Assembly (NCBI GenBank): GCA_944321365.1
Contig: CALULA010000010.1
Location: 17,067-81,066 of the forward strand
From: an uncultured Paraprevotella sp.
Lineage (GTDB): Bacteria; Bacteroidota; Bacteroidia; Bacteroidales; Bacteroidaceae
Length of the DNA stretch: 64,000 nucleotides
Direction of reading: 5' to 3'
Below the pieces are notes generated by a model. That model made no database searches, was not told where the DNA came from, and was given only the letters and a program-made list of their open reading frames with translations. Shown here one piece after another: positions 44,845 through 51,611 of the stretch; position 1 is the stretch's first letter, and each line of letters opens with the position of its first letter. The position numbers and the translations under genes are program-made.

Positions 44845-46362
44845 TCACATTCCACCTGCCTCATCATCACGCACCAGCCGCTCATAGTCCACCTGTAGCG
44901 GACGTCCCGTGCCGAAGTCATAGAGCGTGATGCTGCGCAGCGTGTAGTAGATGCTCCAATACGTCCGCAGGGCGTTCAGGTAGTTGCGCCGCGCCACGTC
45001 CTTTTCCTCGATGGAGGCGTTCAGGTCGAGTATGTCCGACTTGCCCAGCAGGTAGAGCCGGCGGGCCACCTCGCTGCGTCGGCGGGCCGTACTGTCCGTA
45101 CGGGCCGCCACACGGACCCGCATGGCCTGCAGGTTGAACTGGCCGACGAGCTTACGCACGTTCTGGTCGAAGTCCGTCAGGCTCTGCTCCACCTGCGTCT
45201 CCACCAGGTCGCGCTGCGAACGGGCCACACGCACCTGACCGCGCCCCTTGCCCCAGTCCAATATAGGCAGCGTAATGCCGATACTCACCGCCTGCTGGTC
45301 AAGCGGGTCACGATAGACCTCGGAAAAGCGACCGGAAGTCTGCGTCAGCCCGAAACGCAGGTAGAAGCTCGCTTTCAGTCCGGCATTAGCCTTGGCCTGC
45401 GCCACGGCACTCTCCGCTTCCAACTGCCTGCGACGCATATAGGTGATGTCCGGACTATGCACATGCGCCCACTGCAAGGCGGCCCCCTCGTCTATGACCA
45501 GGTCGGGCAGCTCCGCTCCCACAAGCAAGGGTGGAAGCGTGTCGGCCTCCGACAGCCCCAGGTACGACCGCAGCTCGAAAGCGCATTCATCCACCTCGAT
45601 ACGGGCATCCATACGGTTGGTTTCCTCGTTAAGCCGGTTGATTTCGAGCTGAAGCATCTCGTTTTCCGTAATCGTCCCTATCTGATAACGGCCCTGCGCA
45701 AAACGACAGAGCGTATCAGCCTGAGCATAATTCTGACAGGCCGTGCGGTAATTGCTCTCCGCCGTGACGAGCGAGAAGAATTTGTCAGTTGCATTTGCGG
45801 CCACCAGACTCATAGTTTCCAGATAAGCCCGCCGGGCCTCCTCATAACGGAGCGGCTCGATGCGCCTGCGCCACTTCAGGCTGTTATAGCCGAACAGAGT
45901 CTGACTGTACCCGATGTTCACCGGCACGCTCTTCCATGAAAATGACCGGTCGCTCAACAGGTCCACCCGTTGCAGCGAAGATTCCAGCGACAGCACGCCT
46001 CCCGTCCAGCTGATGTTCTGCTGCAAACTGAGCGAAAGGTCTGTGCCAAGCAGATTTTGCTCAACGAAACGCACAGTCCCGTCCTCCATCGTCACCTCGT
46101 TGATGGAACGATTCAAGTTCGGATTGGACGTCAGCGTGAGCGAAGGCAGATAGTCCGCGCGGTAGGAACGGTAGTCCCAATAGGCCGAACGGAAGGTATG
46201 GCGGGCAGCCTGAGCATCGGGCGATGACTGGCAGGCTATGGCAACGACCTGCTCCAGGCTCCAAGCCTGCCTCACGGCTGTCGGCTGGGCGGCACCCGTC
46301 GCGGCCGCACCTGCGGCACACAAGCCGAGCATCCATCTTCTTAACGTATTATTTCTGCACAT
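44845..46362 (-). CDS. TolC-family outer-membrane efflux channel
   Basis: 505 residues with a signal peptide and the duplicated TolC helical repeats: long heptad-like stretches around residues 150-230 and 360-430 and barrel strands between. It forms the outer-membrane exit duct for the adaptor and permeases encoded downstream. First gene of the six-gene operon. No housekeeping -7 box precedes it; a sigma-54-like promoter does (46395-46410). Confidence 0.9.
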   Translation of the reverse strand: MCRNNTLRRWMLGLCAAGAAATGAAQPTAVRQAWSLEQVVAIACQSSPDAQAARHTFRSAYWDYRSYRADYLPSLTLTSNPNLNRSINEVTMEDGTVRFVEQNLLGTDLSLSLQQNISWTGGVLSLESSLQRVDLLSDRSFSWKSVPVNIGYSQTLFGYNSLKWRRRIEPLRYEEARRAYLETMSLVAANATDKFFSLVTAESNYRTACQNYAQADTLCRFAQGRYQIGTITENEMLQLEINRLNEETNRMDARIEVDECAFELRSYLGLSEADTLPPLLVGAELPDLVIDEGAALQWAHVHSPDITYMRRRQLEAESAVAQAKANAGLKASFYLRFGLTQTSGRFSEVYRDPLDQQAVSIGITLPILDWGKGRGQVRVARSQRDLVETQVEQSLTDFDQNVRKLVGQFNLQAMRVRVAARTDSTARRRSEVARRLYLLGKSDILDLNASIEEKDVARRNYLNALRTYWSIYYTLRSITLYDFGTGRPLQVDYERLVRDDEAGGM

Positions 46363-46394
46363 AACCGTTTCACTTCATCCTTCACACTGACAAC

Positions 46395-46410
46395 CTCAAA
46401 TTCTGTGCCA
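46395..46410 (-). promoter_or_regulatory. Predicted sigma-54 promoter of the efflux operon
   Basis: On the minus strand TGGCACAGAATTTGAG has a perfect -24 half (TGGCAC) and a -12 half reading TTGA instead of TTGC at the correct spacing. It would start transcription near 46385, 23 nt before the TolC start codon. The adjacent regulator is of the sigma-54 activator type, which supports the call. Confidence 0.55.
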
Positions 46411-46466
46411 GGCACGCAAGTCTGTATGTCACAGAATATTAGGAAAATCCCTGCGGCATCAAACGT

Positions 46467-46501
46467 GTGCGATTGCGCACAGATCGGGTGCGGAATCGCA
46501 C
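46467..46501. promoter_or_regulatory. Two palindromic candidate enhancer sites
   Basis: GTGCGATTGCGCAC (46467-46480) and GTGCGGAATCGCAC (46488-46501) share the palindrome GTGCG-N4-CGCAC and start 21 bp apart, thus on the same helix face. Their centres lie about 89 and 110 bp upstream of the predicted sigma-54 start, typical for an NtrC-type enhancer. Confidence 0.55.
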
Positions 46502-46607
46502 ACCGCGCACGCTTACACCGGTCGACCTCCAGCCTCATCCTGCGAAAAAAAGGAAAACACCCACACAACATTCGACACACAAACCGGCGCATCTGAAATA
46601 TTTTCCC

Positions 46608-46615
46608 TACCTTTG
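46608..46615 (+). promoter_or_regulatory. -7 promoter element of the response regulator gene
   Basis: TACCTTTG fits TAnnTTTG and lies 24 bp before the preferred ATG at 46640, so an apparent in-frame TTG start at 46613 is ruled out. Confidence 0.55.
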
Positions 46616-46639
46616 TCGACAGACAGAATAGAAAACCTT

Positions 46640-48016
46640 ATGCCAGACTTAGGAAAAATACTCATCATCGACGACAACGAGGATGTGCTCTTTGCTCTGA
46701 ACTTCCTGTTGGAACCCTTAACCGAGAAAGTGAAAGTGATGCGTTCGCCCGAACGCATTGTACATTTCATGACCGACTACAGGCCAGACCTCATCCTGCT
46801 GGACATGAACTTCACCCGCGACACCGTGAGCGGCCAGGAAGGTATGGAGTGTCTGCGCACCATCCTGAGCACAGACCCGCAAGCCGTGGTGGTCATGATG
46901 ACGGCCTACGCCGACACCGACAAAGCCGTCCAAGCCATAAAAGCCGGAGCCACAGACTTCGTGTCGAAACCGTGGGAGAACGGAAAACTGCTGGCTACCC
47001 TGCATGCCGCCATGCGGCTGCGCCGGTCGCAGACCCATGCGGCACGGCTGGCAGAACGCGTGGAAGCACTGAATGCCGAACGTGAATCTCCCAAACTGCA
47101 GCTCATAGGCGACTCTGACGGAATGAGACATATAGCCGAAACGGCAAAGCGGCTGGGAGACACGGATGTGAATGTCCTGCTGTTGGGCGAGAACGGCACG
47201 GGCAAGGACGTGGTGGCCCACTATCTGCTGGCCCACTCCCGGCGGGCTGCCGAACCCTTTGTACGCATCGATGTGGGAGCAGTGCCGGAACAACTGTTCG
47301 AGAGCGAGCTGTTCGGTTACGAAAAGGGTGCCTTCACCGATGCGCGGAAAGAGAAAAAGGGCAGAATGGAACTGGCCCACGGCGGCACCCTTTTTCTGGA
47401 CGAGGTGGGCAACCTGTCGGCTGCCGCACAAGCCAAACTGCTGACGGCACTGGAGCAGAAACGCATCGTGCGGCTCGGCGGAACAAAAGAGATTCCGATT
47501 GACGTGCGGCTCATCTGCGCCACCAATGCCGACCTGCGCCGCCAGGTGGCGGACGGCACGTTCCGCCAGGACCTCTTCTACCGCATCAACACGGTGGAAA
47601 TACACATACCGCCACTGCGCGAACGGGGCAACGACATCCAGCTGCTGGCCGACTTCTTCCTCGAACGTTATGCCCGGAAGTACAGGAAAGACATACGGGA
47701 CATCTCACGCGAGGGCCGCGACAAGCTGCAACACTATCCCTGGCCGGGCAATGTGCGCGAACTGCAGCACGCCATAGAGCGTGCCGTCGTGCTCTGTGCC
47801 GAAACCACCCTGCACGCCGAAGACTTTCTGCTCTACCCCGTCCGGCCCTCGCAAAACGCCACAGCGGAGCAGCCGACGCTCAACCTGCAGGAACTGGAAC
47901 GGCAAACCGTGAAACGCGCCATCCGTCTGGCCGACGGCAACATGAGCCGGGCTGCCGAACTGTTGGGCATTACCCGCTATTCCCTCTACCGTAAAATGGA
48001 AAAACTGAACCGATGA
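46640..48016 (+). CDS. NtrC-type sigma-54-dependent response regulator
   Basis: 458 residues. Receiver domain with the acidic pair IIDDNEDV and phospho-acceptor D55 (LILLDMNF); AAA+ domain with Walker A GENGTGKD, the sigma-54 contact loop reading GAFTDA instead of GAFTGA, and Walker B GGTLFLDEVGNL; C-terminal Fis-type HTH (GNMSRAAELLGITRYSLYRK). It activates sigma-54 promoters when phosphorylated. Coupled to the kinase gene by a 4-bp overlap, divergent from the efflux operon it most likely controls. Confidence 0.93.
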   Translation: MPDLGKILIIDDNEDVLFALNFLLEPLTEKVKVMRSPERIVHFMTDYRPDLILLDMNFTRDTVSGQEGMECLRTILSTDPQAVVVMMTAYADTDKAVQAIKAGATDFVSKPWENGKLLATLHAAMRLRRSQTHAARLAERVEALNAERESPKLQLIGDSDGMRHIAETAKRLGDTDVNVLLLGENGTGKDVVAHYLLAHSRRAAEPFVRIDVGAVPEQLFESELFGYEKGAFTDARKEKKGRMELAHGGTLFLDEVGNLSAAAQAKLLTALEQKRIVRLGGTKEIPIDVRLICATNADLRRQVADGTFRQDLFYRINTVEIHIPPLRERGNDIQLLADFFLERYARKYRKDIRDISREGRDKLQHYPWPGNVRELQHAIERAVVLCAETTLHAEDFLLYPVRPSQNATAEQPTLNLQELERQTVKRAIRLADGNMSRAAELLGITRYSLYRKMEKLNR

Positions 48017-49323
48017 GACTCCTGCGCAAATGGCCCTTCACACTGTTCATGGCCGCACTGTTTCTCTGCGCCATCGGCTGCTGGACATTCGGCAGACACG
48101 GCATGTGGCTCTCTTCCGGCATCTGTCTGGCCCTCTTTTCCGGAATGGCCGCATACTTGTACAACCAACAGAACCGACAGCTGAAACGCTGGCACACGTT
48201 CATCCACGGGAAGCACAACCTGCCCCCCAAGGAACGCCTGCTTCCGGACAACGCATCAGCCCGGACGATGAACGACATCAAACAGGAACTGGAACAGCTC
48301 ACAGACAGTTATCACCACCGGCTCCTCAACGAAGCCATACGGCAAAAATACTATGAGACCCTGCTCAACCATGTGGAAACGGGAGTGATGACCTGCACCC
48401 CGACAGGTGAGATACAGTGGATGAACCATGCCGCCCGACAACAGTTCGGAACGCATCCGCGCGTACCGGCAGCATGGTTGAAACTACCGGCGGGCGACAC
48501 ACAGGTAACCACCGTGGAACGCCACGGCATGACCAAAGACTACCTGCTTTCCGCCTCGCGCCTCGTGACGGACGGACAGCCACAACGGCTCTTCACCCTG
48601 CGCAACATACAGCAGGTGCTCGACCGCCAGCAGACAGAAGCGTGGAAGACGCTCGCCCGTGTACTGACCCACGAAATCATGAATTCACTCTCACCCATCC
48701 TCTCACTGACCGAAACACTGGCATCGACCGCATCGCAGCTGCCCGATGACTCACCGGGACAAGACAGGATGAGACAGGCCCTGCAGACCATACACCGCCG
48801 CAGCAAAGGACTGCTTGACTTCGTGAACAACTACCGCAGACTGACACGACTGCCGGCCCCCACCTACACCGACATCCGGGCCGATGAGCTTTTCAACGAC
48901 ATGAAAAGACTCTTCAACGACCCGCACATCACGTTCGACCAGCCCTATCCTGAATTCACATTCCAGGCCGACCGCGGGCAAATGGACCAAGTGCTCATCA
49001 ACCTGCTGAAAAACGCCCGCGAGGCATCGGCACCGGACACCCCCATCCACGTAACCCTGCGGCGCGACATGACGCCAGACCAGGTGCTCATCAGCGTGCA
49101 GGACCACGGAACGGGCATCCCCGCCGACGTGCAGCAACGCATCTTTGTTCCTTTCTTCACCACCAAGCCCGACGGTTCGGGCATCGGTCTGAGCCTGTGC
49201 AAACAGATTGCCTACCAGCACGGCGGCCACCTGTCCATACGCTCCACACCGGGGAAAGGCAGCTGCTTCACCCTGTGTCTGCCGCGAAAAGGACAAAAAA
49301 GACAAGACTCAAACGGACGGTAG
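48013..49323 (+). CDS. Sensor histidine kinase
   Basis: 436 residues. Two N-terminal membrane helices (about 9-26 and 31-50) with almost no periplasmic loop, a PAS-like domain around residues 115-205, the phospho-acceptor H220 in VLTHEIMNSLSPI, and the ATPase domain with NLLKNAREAS, DHGTGIP and GSGIGLSL. The lack of a periplasmic sensor suggests a signal from within the membrane or cytoplasm. Partner of the upstream regulator. Confidence 0.93.
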   Translation: MRLLRKWPFTLFMAALFLCAIGCWTFGRHGMWLSSGICLALFSGMAAYLYNQQNRQLKRWHTFIHGKHNLPPKERLLPDNASARTMNDIKQELEQLTDSYHHRLLNEAIRQKYYETLLNHVETGVMTCTPTGEIQWMNHAARQQFGTHPRVPAAWLKLPAGDTQVTTVERHGMTKDYLLSASRLVTDGQPQRLFTLRNIQQVLDRQQTEAWKTLARVLTHEIMNSLSPILSLTETLASTASQLPDDSPGQDRMRQALQTIHRRSKGLLDFVNNYRRLTRLPAPTYTDIRADELFNDMKRLFNDPHITFDQPYPEFTFQADRGQMDQVLINLLKNAREASAPDTPIHVTLRRDMTPDQVLISVQDHGTGIPADVQQRIFVPFFTTKPDGSGIGLSLCKQIAYQHGGHLSIRSTPGKGSCFTLCLPRKGQKRQDSNGR

Positions 49324-49411
49324 TCCCGCCACACTCTCCCCTTCCTCCAAGCCCCGACCCGGCGGTATTCAAAAAGAAGAATGCCAGTTTCGGACCAAAC
49401 AACGGAAAATG

Positions 49412-49521
49412 TTGCGGAAAACAAAAACAGTCTTGCGCAAGACCACCGACAGTCTTGCGCACAAACGCTGACGGCTTTGCGCAAAGAAATCCGACTCCAT
49501 GCACAAGGACTGAAAGAAACG
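49412..49521. repeat. 22-bp periodic TTGCGCAA-core array D
   Basis: Cores start at 49413 (TGCGGA), 49434, 49456, 49478 (TGCGCA) and 49500 (TGCACA). Spacing is 21, then 22, 22 and 22 bp. A degenerate unit may precede at 49390. The unit at 49456 is identical to one in array C. It lies in the 49324-49756 convergent intergenic region; no gene or clear terminator was seen in the rest of that region. Confidence 0.85.
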
Positions 49522-49756
49522 GGCGGCACCCCGTGCACGGACTCCTTTTCGTCCGGCACCCTCCTCGGCCTCATCCAGATAGCGCAGGAGGCTCTCCCGG
49601 CTCAGTTCAAAGACCTGCTCCTTTTCATTGAAAGGCAATGAAACCGCTTTCTCACCCGCCGCATAATATAAACAAGAAAGGCAAACAGCCAATGAACAAC
49701 TGTTTTCTCATCATGCTATTCAAACAGAAAATAGTTACTGACGCGACAAGACGGCA

Positions 49757-50665
49757 TCATTCCGCCCAATAATTCTCACCGTCGATGACGAACATGCCGC
49801 TGTCCTTCATATAATATGCCACCAATGGTTGCTCTAATTTTGTCATTTTGCTGATGTCCGGATTTTCAGTATAACCGTTTTTCCAGTGGGTCAACACGAC
49901 GGCATTGTCTTTTATCACGCCTGCATAAGTTTCGACCAGAGCGGGTATGATACGGTCACCAACAGGCGGACGCATGGTGGTCATCATCATCACTACCTTG
50001 TCGTTTCCGCTCTTCGTGAGTTCAAACGAGCAGAGGTCCTGGCTGTAACTTCGGGTAAACACTTCATCAGGAACGGTCGCCTCTTTCAGATACTGGGCAT
50101 ATTCCGGCGAGATATAGCCCACACGCTTATCTGATGCTGAAAGCTGCACTTCAAACCATCCTTGTCTCATGCCCAGAAACGGGAAGCTCTGTCCGCGTCT
50201 GGCCTTGAACATCGTGGTGCCGGAAACGGGAGCCGTACGGACGTCAACGCTGTCACCGAAATGGACCGTGACGAAGGCATACTTGTCTTTTGCATTGAAA
50301 ACGACCGGCTGCCCCGTCACGACGAACATCATCTTGCCGGTTCCGGGACTATAGTTGAGCAGGGCCTGCTTTTCTCCCTGCCCTCCATCAACCGTCACTT
50401 CGGCCAGATAGCCTTTGATTGAACCGACCCGGACGATACGGTATTCCATTCCGCCGTCCTCACAGAAGTCGCTATACAGACCGTAACATCCGTCGACAGG
50501 CTCCCCATACAGGTCTAACGTAAGCTCATACGAGCAGTTGTCCTGCCAGAATCCCCATTTACCCACAAACGGCTTCGGCTCATTTCCCGCAGCTGCAGTC
50601 TGCGCACTTGCATGGCCACAGCATAAACACACGACACTAAACAACAGAAATACAATTTTATTCAT
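49757..50665 (-). CDS. Secreted protein with an SH3-like region
   Basis: 302 residues. Signal peptide (MNKIVFLLFSVVCLCCGHASA). A first beta domain starts FVGKWGFWQDNCSYELTLDL; residues about 130-195 resemble a bacterial SH3 domain (VTVHFGDSVDVRTAPVSG, GWFEVQ, RVGYISPEY). The C-terminal part repeats an SFELTKSGND pattern akin to the first domain. No catalytic motif. A frameshifted small gene lies 39 bp upstream and may have shared its transcript. Confidence 0.65.
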   Translation of the reverse strand: MNKIVFLLFSVVCLCCGHASAQTAAAGNEPKPFVGKWGFWQDNCSYELTLDLYGEPVDGCYGLYSDFCEDGGMEYRIVRVGSIKGYLAEVTVDGGQGEKQALLNYSPGTGKMMFVVTGQPVVFNAKDKYAFVTVHFGDSVDVRTAPVSGTTMFKARRGQSFPFLGMRQGWFEVQLSASDKRVGYISPEYAQYLKEATVPDEVFTRSYSQDLCSFELTKSGNDKVVMMMTTMRPPVGDRIIPALVETYAGVIKDNAVVLTHWKNGYTENPDISKMTKLEQPLVAYYMKDSGMFVIDGENYWAE

Positions 50666-50704
50666 GACTAAGATATTAATTAATGTTTCACATCTACTCT
50701 TACG

Positions 50705-51165
50705 CTATTCACCTGCCTTCTTGACCAAAGGCAGCTCGTTGACGGAAAGTTTCAAGCCCATTTCTTCCGCTTTCTCCAGGATAACGTTCCATTCGTGCAC
50801 TTCAGTCTTCCTTGAGCCATAGCGGTTGCATGTCTCATATCCGACACATTTCCATGCGATATCCACGTAATACGTCGCCGGTTTCCACTCTCCATTCTGC
50901 GTAATGGCCGAAAGGCGCAGAAAAACAAACAACAGATTTCATAGGGTATGGAAAGCAACCACTTGAGCTTATCCAGTGAGACCATCCCACTCTCCCCATA
51001 CTCGTTCTCCCAACCTATCCTTATGACATCACAGCCATCCTCCAGCAGACCGGCGTCGAACAGCAAGCTGACGACGCACCAGTATGCCATTCCCACCATG
51101 GCAACCCAAGCCACACTCTTTAATCTCATCATACTGTTTCCGTGTCCTCCAGCCCGCAAGGACAT
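50705..51165 (-). pseudogene. Frameshifted small membrane protein gene
   Basis: One frame encodes a membrane-anchored N terminus (MMRLKSVAWVAMVGMAYWCV at 51132) down to YEICCLFF. A second frame continues with a plausible C-terminal domain (LRLSAITQNGEWKPATYYVD to LVKKAGE). The join falls in a run of five T residues on the coding strand (50921-50925); one extra T would restore a single reading frame of about 140-150 residues. A real mutation or a sequencing slip are both possible. ATG at 51165 is an alternative start. The 51166-51611 stretch upstream contains a -7 match at 51396-51403 and nothing else recognised. Confidence 0.5.
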
Positions 51166-51611
51166 TAAAAATACATAGAAGGCGTGGAACTGCGTGCCCA
51201 CGTCTTTACGAGAAGGTGGTAGGAATACCTTGTGAACAGATGTGGAAACAATAGCCCCACGCCATATGGCATGAGGGCCGTCACACCTTCTCTTGTTCAC
51301 TTGAGATTAGTTTCCTACGCTTTTCCCGTTCAAGATGAAGACATAACGCCTCTTTTCTAACTCTCCGGACAGGACTTTTCAGCCGAATCCGCTCACAAAA
51401 ATAGTTTTTTCCCCCGATATGGAAGAACAATCAGGAAAAAAATGTTGACATAAATCCTATAATCCCGTCTACGCGCACCACAAGACAACCTGTGACAGAC
51501 GGATTGTTCCCATACAGTACACTTCCGACAGACACGCGGCAGCCGGCGGAGACCTGCTCCAGACCACACCTTACGGCAAAGGCATCGCGCCCTCCCGTCG
51601 GACGGCAAAGC

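Noticed and set aside
46452..46501. Fifth copy of the TTGCGCAA 22-bp array
   Set aside because: TGCGGC, TGCGCA and TCGCAC do fall 22 bp apart, but the stronger pattern is two GTGCG-N4-CGCAC palindromes 21 bp apart at enhancer distance from a sigma-54-like promoter, so it is treated as regulator binding sites.
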